From Sorex araneus (Eukaryota > Chordata > Mammalia > Eulipotyphla > Soricidae): DNA of 64,000 nt. The stretch spans positions 29,787,892-29,851,891 of the forward strand of contig NC_073311.1 of NCBI RefSeq assembly GCF_027595985.1, written 5' to 3'. Positions 58,709 through 64,000 of the stretch are shown one piece after another (position 1 is the first letter of the stretch; each line of letters opens with the position of its first letter). The notes beneath the pieces were generated by a model that was given only the letters and a program-made list of their open reading frames with translations, ran no database searches and was not told the DNA's origin. Position numbers and translations under genes: made by a program.

Positions 58709-61700
58709 AGAAGAAATACAATGATGACTCATTGCTATAGTATTAATCTTTGAACTGTCACCGTCATCCCGTTGCATATTGATTTGCTCGAGGGGGCACC
58801 AGTAACGTCCCCATTGTGAGACCTGTTACTGTTTGGGGCATGTCGAATACGCCATGGGTAGCTTGCTAGGCTCTGCCCTGCAGGTGAGATACTCTCCGTA
58901 GGTTGTCCACCTCTCCGAGAGGGGCGGAAGAATCAAACTCCGGTAACGCCCTACCCGCTGCGCTATCCCTCCAGCCCAATCCCTGAACTATACAGACAAA
59001 CTGAACAAGTGCGTTTCTATACCAATCAGAAGGCTTTTTAAATAAAACATACTGAATTAAAGCATATCAATACAAAATTATTTTGTATGTAATTTTCAAA
59101 GGGTATTTTCTATGATTGCCCTGATATATAATATTAACGTGCTTAAGAATTGGAATTTAGGAATGTGATTTTAACTCTCCAAAAAGTTCATCTGGAGCTC
59201 TTATTATGATACAGCGAAAGAATACTGACGTCCAACAAAAGTTTTAACAGTTTAATAGTAAGAAGTAGGACAAAAATTATATCAGTGATTCTCAGGCCAC
59301 TACCAGTACACAAAAATTTCCTTTCAGTCCGTGAAAAAAGTTATTTCTGTTTGGACATGGTATGCCTGGATCATGTAACTGTAGTATAAAAATTAATGAT
59401 GTATTTATTATGTTCTCCATTTCTGCCTTTGAAGTTCGCAAAAGTTTTCCACCAATTCAAAGGTGTACAAAGGTCAAAAGTCACTGAATTATATAAGTTC
59501 CCGAAGAATTAACAAATTGCCTAAATTCTAGGTCAGAAAATAGAATCAAAATAATAGGAAGCCAAGAGAAAAAACAATTTTCATAAATGGAATAAATCTG
59601 AAAAAATAAAATATTATAAACAAAATAAAAATCTTAGAGGAAAACTGTCCTAAGTTTTTAAAGTTTAGTTTTTAGACACATTCTAGTAATTTACAGTGGG
59701 GTCACTATTAATGAAATGCACCAGCCATACTCTAATTGTTCAATTAACAAATACTGAAAACAAAACATTACCATGACAGTTTATAAATGTAAAGTTTGGT
59801 TTTCTCATAAGCTAGTATAAACATAACTAAGGAGGGGAAAAAAATTTCCAGGTATCAGCATTTCTAATTTATACAAAAAAAAATGATTAATTTACCTTTA
59901 GTCTTGGCAAATCTTTATTTGCTTGTTCAAGCTGAAATTTTAGTTCAATATTTTCAGATGATAACTTCAAATTTTCCCTCTGGAGCTCCTGTTCTCTTTG
60001 AAAATGATCATCTGACTCTATTCCTGAAGTCTTTGGGAAAATTAATTTAGGAAAAATTTTCAAGTTTAATAGGTAAAAGATGAATATGACAAATTGGGTT
60101 ACAAAAAAATTGCCAAAAGAAACATTTTTTTCCCTCATTGGAATATGAGAAAATCAGAGAGACCGTGAGAAGAACTGATGATCAATCTATGACAAAAGGA
60201 CTAAGTGCAAGGAGTAAGATATCTCTTCAAAACAAAAAGTATAGGAAAACTGGTTAGCAACATGAAAAAATAATGAAACTGGACCACCATCTCACACCAT
60301 TCAGAAATGCTAACTTAAGTGGGTTAAAAACCTCTGTATAAGACCTGTACCCATTAAACACACCGAGGAGATATTGATTTCAAAGGAGTCTTTACAGAAA
60401 AGACTACTGGCAAAGAAAACAGAGAAATACATGGGACAATGTATAAAAGAAAAATAAAAAACCTCTTATGTATAGTGAAATGCATGGTGGTAAAAACAGC
60501 AACACCTTATTGAATAGGAGAAAATATTCACACATGATATACCAGACAAAGACTTGATTTCAAAGATACAGAAAACACAAAGTTTAATAGCAAAAAAACA
60601 AAAACAAACAACCCTATCAAAAACTTGGAAAAGTTGCTGAAGAGACACTTCCTCAAAGATATAGTCAACAGCCTTTTTTGAAAATAATATGAATATTCGT
60701 CAAAAAACTAGGAGTTGACCTTACATATGATACAGCAATTCCACTCTTGGAATATACTCCAAGGGCCCCAATGCACAAGGTCGAACAAACTTTTGCACTG
60801 TACATTCAGCACTATTCACAACAGTTCAAATCTGGAAACAAGCCACGTACTCAAGAGTAGATGACTGTGTAAAGAAACTATGCTACATATACACATGGAG
60901 TACAATGTGGCTCTAAGAAAAGATGAAATTATGAAAGTTTTTGCTATGTGGATGGGTCTGGAGAGTACTGCTGAGTGAAGTTAGTCAGAGGGAGAGGAAT
61001 GAAGAATGAGCTCTCACATGCAGGATATAAAGAAACACAGTAGGAGATTAACAAATGACAAAGGCTATAGAAATGCAGAACATGAAAACCGGTCTTCAGG
61101 AGGAAGGATAGGACATGGGAGGGCAGAGGGGGACACTATGACAATGGTAGAGAGAAGTGGTTACTCAGAAGGAGGAGAAGTTACTGGAGGGTGGTAAAAT
61201 GATCTGCATGAAAACATATCAGTAACAGTTTTGTAAACCATAGTACCTAAGAGAAAAAAAGGAAAATGGCAGTGTCTGTTATCGGGATATGCTGGAGGCT
61301 GGGAGGGAGAAATTGGTGGAGAAAAGACAATGGTGAAGGGACCGGTTTTGGAGCACTGTATAACTGAAACTCAGTCATAAATAACTTTGTAAATCATGGT
61401 GCCTCAATTTAAAAAAAGATGGCCAACAGGCACATGAAAATCAATTAATCAGCTCATCATCACTGATTATTAGGGACAAGCAAATCAAAATGACTGTGAG
61501 ATATTACCTCACGTCAGTGGGAATGGTAAGCATCAAAAATAAAAACAACCATGCTGTTTGGGAAATGGAGGAAAACCTTTATTAATTGTTGGTGGGACCA
61601 TTGTTTTATCCAAGGCTTATGGCAAATGATGTGTAGACTCCTCGGGAAAGTAAGCATAGAACTATCATACAATCAGTGTTTCTCCTCCTGGGCCACAGAC

Positions 61701-63663
61701 CCCCAGAACACTAAAGTATTAATCCACAGAAAAATGTACAACCAGGATTGTCACATTATTCACAATTAACAAGCTAAGGTATGGAAATAACTCAAGTACC
61801 AACAACAGATAAATTAATAATGCTATATAGACAATGGAACTATTCCTCAGCTATGAGAAAAGATGAAATCAGACATTGCTGTAACCTGGATACAGTTGAA
61901 GTGTTGTTTTTATCCATTTCACTCATCAGTAAAATGAGTCAGACAGATAAAAACAATTACTAAATGATAGCACTTGTACCTGTAATAAGAAGAAATAAAG
62001 CAAGGGATAAGACATTTCCCAAGGGAAATAAGTTCCGAGACAGTGACAGCAGAACATCAGTTGCAATGAAGTGGGGCGGGGGAGAAAATCTTGGGCAGTG
62101 CTGGTGGGCTACTGATGGGATGGTGGCGAGGGTGGTGCAGTAGAAAATATAAAACAATGAAATGGAAAAACTGCTGTAAAGCAGATTATCAAATATAAAT
62201 AAAAATTAAAAACAAAAAAGAAAGTCTCCAAAAATTAACTTGTAATAGATCCAATACAAAACCTAGGAATCTTAAGTTCATTCTTAGCAAGTTGGAAGAA
62301 TTAAAGAGGTCAACTTACATCATTACTTAGTAAAAAACGAAAGCTGAACAAACTGCATTAATATTAATAAAAGCGATCTAAAGATTTGAGCTAGAAAAGT
62401 AAAAGCTGATTTTAATTTTAAACTTTAAGGAAAAATAAAAAATTTACTAAATTTTGTAAATTACTAAAAATTTACAAAAAAACTTACTGCAGGTCTAGAA
62501 TATGCATCCTTTGGCAACTGCTTTTCTAAAGCATGAAGTTTTTCTTGAAGGTATCTATTTTGCAAGTGTAAATCTTCTATCACAGAATCTCGAGGAAGGG
62601 CTTGGTGGGTCCTATGAACAACAATGCACAGATACTTTGTTATTCAGACATCAACTTTCCACTATTCTACTGTATTAAAATAAAAGTTCAATGTCTTACT
62701 ATATTAAGATATAGGGAAATAGAAAATTATAATATGCTATTATAAATACTATGAAATGCCTACAAAGCTTACAAGTCTACATGCCCACCAAGCTTACATG
62801 AGCACAGAGCCAAGAATTGGCCTTGAGTACCACTGAGACAGCCAGCTAGCTTTCACTGCAATGGACAGCAGATTTCTTATAATAGCTTACCTCATATATG
62901 ATATATCACTCTTTAAGTCAAGATTTCTCTTTCTTAACTCTTCAAGCTCTTTTTCTGACTCCAAAGCTCGTACTCCCAAAATCTGATCAACAGTCATGCC
63001 AGTTGTTTTTAATTTCTTCTGTAAAGTAAGTTTTTCTTTATCAGCTCTGTGGGATTTAACACAGAATCATGAAAATGGATCATTTGCTGTTTAACTTGTT
63101 CAATTTACTAAGCTACAGATTTACATTTCAACACCATGTACACAGCTGGATCATTATATATTTGCTAGGAGAAGACTTCTGTTTAGTTTTAAGCCACAGC
63201 TTATGTTTCTCAGGGTCTATTCATGGCTCTGTGATCAGGACTGGGAACCATCTGCAGTTCAGTCACATGCAAGGCAAACATATATATACCTTACCTCCGG
63301 TACTGTCTCCCCAGCCCAAGAAAACTACTTCAAAATTAACTGAGATGTGCTAATCATGTAGCACATTTAAGGAACATTTTAAAAGTAAAAACTGAATAAA
63401 TCATATACAGCCTGTGATAAAACTAGAAAAGTGTTCATATTACTATGATAAAACCAGACCGCTTCTAGATCAGTTAGACATTACACATAATTTGGCTTAC
63501 ATTAAATTTAAACTCACTTGGCAAAAAGTTCTTTTAAAGTATTCAACTGCTTTGTAAGAAGATAGACTTCCCTTTCTTTCTCTTTTAATTTGTTTCGAAT
63601 TCCCTCTACTTTGGTTTGCCATTTTTTACCTTCTTCCCACCTAATTAATTCTTCTTTAGCACT
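42178..63663 (-). CDS. CEP290: CEP290, C-terminal 577 residues (5' part outside window)
   Basis: Thirteen coding exons on the minus strand join in frame (1734 nt including stop). They correspond to the end of CEP290, a roughly 2480-residue coiled-coil scaffold of the centrosome, centriolar satellites and ciliary transition zone, where it helps anchor Y-links and gate ciliary traffic. The visible part is almost all charged heptad-repeat coiled coil (for example ELEEKL-type runs, KDLETQLKTSDLEKQHLK, ELEKLKAHLGRQLSMRYE) and ends in the acidic tail ASEQFEDEEESSTNFPVY. All exon phases agree and no stop or frameshift interrupts them. Twelve introns lie in the window; eleven are GT-AG, and the one after the exon at 48771-48912 has a GC donor. 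Exon numbers used below assume the human 54-exon count. Confidence 0.97.
42449..42570 (+). repeat. SINE-A copy, truncated
   Basis: TAGTACAGTGGGTAAGGCAC, GCTTTGATCCCTGGTACCAC, GAGCACTGCCAGGTGTGGGC. Confidence 0.85.
43188..43351 (-). repeat. SINE-A, near full length
   Basis: CTTTTTGGGTCACACCCAGC, ATTCAAACCTGGGTCAGCCG, TATCTCTCCAGCCCC. Confidence 0.95.
43529..43611 (-). CDS. CEP290: CEP290 exon 53
   Basis: Encodes DHDQLKEKVKDLETQLK and TSDLEKQHLK, a perfect coiled-coil segment. TTTTTAG acceptor, GTAAAA donor, 2 nt in, phase 0 out. Confidence 0.96.
44720..44878 (+). repeat. Old SINE-A copy
   Basis: CAGGTGGTCAGAGATTAGGT, GCGGCTGACCTGGATTTGGT, GAGTGTGACCCAAAGACC. Confidence 0.75.
44885..45530 (+). 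mobile_element. Shrew-type L1 3' end
   Basis: ACTATTCAGCTATGAGAGAA, GATGAAATCTTGTCTTTTGC, AGTGAGTATGTCAGAAGGAG, CATATTACTCATATGTGG follow the 3' end of mammalian L1. The cassette GGGACACTGGTGGAGGGAAG, CTGAAGCTCAATCATGAATG ends it. Antisense to CEP290. Confidence 0.8.
45631..45725 (-). CDS. CEP290: CEP290 exon 52
   Basis: Encodes LANSQLEKEKAELIHQIEVN and REQNGAERTIP. TTTTAG acceptor, GTAATG donor; one base at each end shared with neighbouring codons. Confidence 0.96.
45726..46299 (-). other. CEP290: CEP290 intron 51
   Basis: AT-rich, 574 bp; no clear repeat. Confidence 0.75.
46300..46373 (-). CDS. CEP290: CEP290 exon 51
   Basis: Encodes IEILKHVPDGAKTEQGLQRE and LQVL. Acceptor TTCTAAG, donor GTATTT. 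It is the acceptor side of the GC-AG intron. Confidence 0.95.
46492..47195 (+). repeat. Old SINE-A split by a ~550-bp insertion
   Basis: The head (GGGTCAGACAGATGGAACGG, GGTAGGGGACTTGCCTTG) at 46492-46543 and the tail (CCAGGAATGATCTCTGGGTA, CAGAGCTAGGAGCAAACCCT, GGTGGCCCCCAAACC) at about 47093-47195 belong to one plus-strand SINE-A. They are separated by the element at 46545-47092. Confidence 0.75.
46545..47092 (-). mobile_element. Long composite SINE-BL-type element
   Basis: Its 3' half on minus is SINE-BL (CTCGAGCAACTCGACGATCA, GGACGAATGGAGAGGTTACT, GGGAAGGCCGAGAAGAGGGA, CAATCCCCTGGCCCTGCGGG, CATGGTGTATCCATATGCCA). Its 5' half (about 46805-47092) is a GC-rich, non-repetitive stretch that I do not recognise. 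It has no long ORF. Confidence 0.6.
47420..47556 (+). repeat. Old SINE-A copy
   Basis: CAGGAGCTAGAGAGACAGTG, GTTTGATACCCATTCCTGCA, GAGTACTGCCAGATGTGGCT. Confidence 0.8.
47846..47892 (+). repeat. (TA)n microsatellite
   Basis: About 23 uninterrupted TA units followed by T10. Confidence 0.97.
47905..47993 (-). mobile_element. Shrew-type L1 3' scrap
   Basis: CATCATGAGGTACAGTTACA, TGCATTTCAGTCAGTGATCG, CCATCCCTCCACCAGT: reverse of the L1 3' end cassette. Confidence 0.7.
47994..48060 (-). repeat. SINE head fragment
   Basis: TGGGAATTAAACCCAGGGTA (B box) and TATCACTGAGCCACATTCTC. Short old tRNA-head fragment. Confidence 0.6.
48072..48237 (-). repeat. Old SINE-A copy
   Basis: GGGCCATACCCAGCAGTGCT, TTATACCTGGTTCTGTTTTC, CAGGGCCAGCCCC. 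Confidence 0.8.
48765..48770 (-). promoter_or_regulatory. CEP290: GC splice donor (CAG|GCAAGT)
   Basis: On minus the exon ends CAACAG and the intron begins GCAAGT, the strong consensus seen at functional GC-AG introns. Confidence 0.9.
48771..48912 (-). CDS. CEP290: CEP290 exon 50 (followed by a GC donor)
   Basis: Encodes MYETKLKELETDIAKKTQSL, then ADLKQLVREAAEKEQKVKKY and TKDLEQQ. TTTTAG acceptor. The exon ends CAACAG and the intron begins GCAAGT, so this is a GC-AG intron; the next GT downstream would not keep the known protein sequence. Confidence 0.95.
50813..50900 (+). repeat. Short old SINE (tRNA-head like)
   Basis: CTGGAAATGAAGCTCAGCAG, GGGGTTTGATCCTTGACACC, then an A-rich end. Confidence 0.55.
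51044..51173 (+). repeat. Old SINE-A copy
   Basis: GGACAGCAGGTAAGGCACTT, GAGTTCAGGTCCTGGCACCC, GGGCACCACTGGGTAGGGCG. Confidence 0.75.
51535..51715 (+). repeat. SINE-A, full length
   Basis: GGGGGCTGGAGCAATAGCAC, GGTTCTATTCCC, GTGTGACCCAAAAAGCC and A16. Imperfect target duplication ATAAACTaACACTTA / ATAAACTaTCACTTA (51520s and 51730s). Confidence 0.95.
52281..52454 (-). repeat. SINE-B, head missing
   Basis: TGTCACTGTCACTGTTATCC tail, CAGTAACATCTCCATTATGA, both GGTAGCTTGCC units. Confidence 0.92.
52788..53150 (+). other. Unexplained 120-codon ORF in CEP290 intron
   Basis: An open frame from ATG 52788, antisense to CEP290, with no recognised domain. A different plus frame of the same DNA (about 53080-53160) reads a hydrophobic stretch ILVGVMVTVTAVLITYILYK followed by RQG and a stop, like a C-terminal membrane anchor. 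This may be a decayed retrocopy. Coding status is unsupported. Confidence 0.2.
54010..54182 (-). CDS. CEP290: CEP290 exon 49
   Basis: Encodes ETEAAEKLRIAKNNLEILNE, then KMTVQLEETGKRLQLAESRG and SKSWKSIVVT. ATGATAG acceptor, GTAGGA donor, phase 0 in and 2 out. Confidence 0.96.
54226..54328 (-). repeat. SINE-A with large internal deletion
   Basis: CTTTTTGGGTCACACCTGGT runs into TATCGAACCCAGCTTGGCAA; about 75 bp of body are missing. Ends TATTGCTCCAGCCC, 44 bp from exon 49. Confidence 0.93.
54395..55020 (+). mobile_element. Shrew-type L1 3' end
   Basis: GGATGGAAATGGAGAGTATG, GAGTGAAATGAATGAGAAGG, GACTGCACTCATTTGTGGAA, then a GA-rich tract, ACACTGGTGGTGGGAAATGT and TTTGTAACTGTAAATTAAA. Antisense to CEP290. 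Confidence 0.85.
55297..55490 (+). repeat. SINE-B, head missing
   Basis: CTCCGTCCTTCTCAGAGAGC, both units, GATGAGCAACGGGAGACAGC and (GACAGT)n end; no poly(A). Confidence 0.92.
55707..55951 (+). repeat. SINE-B, full length, with 12-bp target duplication
   Basis: GGACTGGAGTGATAGCACAG head, AAGATCGATTCC B box, duplicated units, CTACAGTG end without A tail. Perfect direct repeat TATTTTCAATGT at 55695-55706 and 55952-55963. Confidence 0.97.
56114..56236 (-). CDS. CEP290: CEP290 exon 48
   Basis: Forty-one codons: TELEKLKAHLGRQLSMRYES, then TTKCTEKIISENERLRKELK. ACTAG acceptor, GTATGA donor, phase 0 both ends. Confidence 0.96.
56237..56925 (-). other. CEP290: CEP290 intron 47
   Basis: 689 bp without a recognised repeat. 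Confidence 0.75.
56926..57090 (-). CDS. CEP290: CEP290 exon 47
   Basis: Fifty-five codons: AGRSGKTIPELEKTIGLMKK, then VVEKVQRENDQLKKASGILT and IELENENLK. TTGTAG acceptor, GTAATT donor, phase 0 both ends. Confidence 0.96.
57091..58381 (-). other. CEP290: CEP290 intron 46
   Basis: 1.3 kb, AT-rich, with no recognised repeat. A contrast to the flanking introns. Confidence 0.75.
58382..58468 (-). CDS. CEP290: CEP290 exon 46
   Basis: Twenty-nine codons: NQVRDLKEMCEFLKKEKAEI, then QRKLGHVRG. TTTAG acceptor, GTGCGT donor, phase 0 both ends. Confidence 0.96.
58538..58713 (+). repeat. SINE-A with small head deletion and 10-bp target duplication
   Basis: GAGCTGGAGTGATAGCACAG joins CTTGCATATGGCCGACCCGG, losing the GGTAGGGCGTTTGC part. 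A ~24 tail. AAATACAATG at 58528-58537 and 58714-58723. Confidence 0.95.
58756..58978 (-). repeat. SINE-B, full length
   Basis: CTGTCACCGTCATCCCGTTG tail, CAGTAACGTCCCCATTGTGA, two units, AATCAAACTCCGGTAACGCC and TATCCCTCCAGCCCA head on minus. Confidence 0.95.
59896..60030 (-). CDS. CEP290: CEP290 exon 45
   Basis: Forty-five codons: TSGIESDDHFQREQELQREN, then LKLSSENIELKFQLEQANKD and LPRLK. CCAAAG acceptor, GTAAAT donor, phase 0 both ends. Confidence 0.96.
60165..61415 (+). mobile_element. L1 fragment: ORF2 3' end plus 3' UTR
   Basis: GAAACTGGACCACCATCTCA, AACCTCTGTATAAGACCTGT, GGAATATACTCCAAGGGCCC, CTATGTGGATGGGTCTGGAG, GTGAAGTTAGTCAGAGGGAG in L1 order, ending in the shrew 3' cassette (CTGAAACTCAGTCATAAATA). 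Many stops; not autonomous. Confidence 0.88.
61416..62215 (+). mobile_element. Second L1 fragment, tandem
   Basis: Restarts upstream in ORF2 (GATGGCCAACAGGCACATGA, AATCAAAATGACTGTGAGAT), then GCTATGAGAAAAGATGAAAT and an A-rich end near 62215. Same orientation as the first. Confidence 0.85.
62488..62611 (-). CDS. CEP290: CEP290 exon 44
   Basis: Encodes THQALPRDSVIEDLHLQNRY, then LQEKLHALEKQLPKDAYSRP and A. CATAG acceptor, consensus GTAAGT donor, one base in, phase 0 out. Confidence 0.96.
62612..62890 (-). other. CEP290: CEP290 intron 43
   Basis: 279 bp; a short SINE-A-like piece (about 62778-62855, GAGCACAGAGCCAAGAATTG) sits inside. Confidence 0.6.
62891..63046 (-). CDS. CEP290: CEP290 exon 43
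   Basis: Encodes ADKEKLTLQKKLKTTGMTVD, then QILGVRALESEKELEELRKR and NLDLKSDISYM. CACAG acceptor, GTAAGC donor; first base and last two bases complete split codons. Confidence 0.96.
63047..63517 (-). other. CEP290: CEP290 intron 42
   Basis: 471 bp with one old SINE-A (63186-63318). Confidence 0.8.
63186..63318 (-). repeat. Old SINE-A copy
   Basis: AAGCCACAGCTTATGTTTCT, CAGTCACATGCAAGGCAAAC, CTGTCTCCCCAGCCC. Confidence 0.8.
63518..63663 (-). CDS. CEP290: CEP290 exon 42 (most upstream one in window)
   Basis: Encodes SAKEELIRWEEGKKWQTKVE, then GIRNKLKEKEREVYLLTKQL and NTLKELFA. TTACAG acceptor, GTGAGT donor. The remaining 337 bp to the right edge are intron with no further exon seen. Confidence 0.96.
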
Positions 63664-64000
63664 CTGTAAACAAAAGCAAAGAAGGAAGACATTAACCAAT
63701 GCTGCCTTTAATTTCATACTAAGGTTTGTCAATTACAACTCACTAGAACAATGGCAAATCATTATCACTACAGAATAAATTAACCATCTTGCTATATAAT
63801 TCATTACTCAAGCTAAGCTATAAGCAAAAATCACTTTCAATTTAAATTCTCTATTTCAAAAATGCACCGATTAATCTCAAGGGAACAATGCAGACTAACA
63901 ACGATGTCTTTAAGCGTTTAAATTACATATATATTTCAAGATAATATCAAGATAATATCACTGTGTCAGGATATCTGTGTCATATATATTTCAAGACAAT
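63664..64000 (-). other. CEP290: CEP290 intron 41, partial
   Basis: AT-rich intron running off the right edge; a short direct repeat TTTCAAGA(T/C)AAT occurs at its end. No exon or SINE. Confidence 0.7.

Larger units (their letters stand above)
58469..59895 (-). other. CEP290: CEP290 intron 45
   Basis: Contains one SINE-A and one SINE-B close together near exon 46. 59000-59890 has no recognised element. Confidence 0.8.
60031..62487 (-). other. CEP290: CEP290 intron 44
   Basis: Dominated by two head-to-tail L1 3' pieces (60165-61415 and 61416-62215). Confidence 0.85.

Overview
This is a mammalian nuclear DNA window: AT-rich, intron-dominated, with three recognisable protein-coding genes and a dense crop of young retroposons. 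The gene order is that of human 12q21.3. A minus-strand gene orthologous to C12orf50 (a CCCH zinc-finger protein related to ZC3H11A) occupies about 0-25 kb, and its 3' end lies off the left edge. The complete plus-strand gene RLIG1 (C12orf29, the RNA 5'-phosphate/3'-hydroxyl ligase) runs from a CpG-island promoter near 28.0 kb to about 41.8 kb. The last 13 exons of CEP290 lie on the minus strand from 63.7 to 42.2 kb, and the 5' part of that gene is off the right edge. C12orf50 and RLIG1 are divergent. RLIG1 and CEP290 are convergent, with 3' ends so close that their 3' UTRs probably overlap.

The interspersed repeats point to a shrew (Soricidae, probably Sorex). The main family, called SINE-A here, has a tRNA-derived head (A box like TAGCACAGCGGG, B box GGTTCGAATCCC), a body ending in GTGTGACCCAAAAAGC and an A tail; I recognise it as the shrew SOR-type SINE. 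A second family, SINE-B, has the same head but a different body with a duplicated internal unit, and ends in short CAGTG-type tandem repeats instead of poly(A). SINE-BL is a longer SINE-B variant with an extra central segment. Several copies have clear target-site duplications. About fifty SINE copies, several 3'-truncated L1 pieces (young shrew-type and older), two LTR-like segments and several microsatellites fill the introns.

Layout: 1-162 kb-scale details follow in the features, but in brief: 54-12031, five C12orf50 exons in repeat-rich introns; 22023-24915, its three N-terminal exons, which encode three CCCH fingers; 24916-27900, intergenic; 27900-28340, CpG island with a ZNF143-type site; 28188-41463, seven RLIG1 coding exons giving exactly 325 codons; 41464-42177, convergent 3' UTR zone; 42178-63663, CEP290 exons, all in phase, one followed by a GC-AG intron.

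RLIG1 acts on RNA, CEP290 is a ciliary transition-zone scaffold, and C12orf50 is an uncharacterised zinc-finger protein. Nothing in the sequence suggests they work together; they are neighbours by conserved synteny. No new multi-gene system was found. The most notable novelties are the SINE-B lineage without a poly(A) tail, a long composite element nested in an older SINE, and an N-terminal zinc-finger extension of C12orf50.
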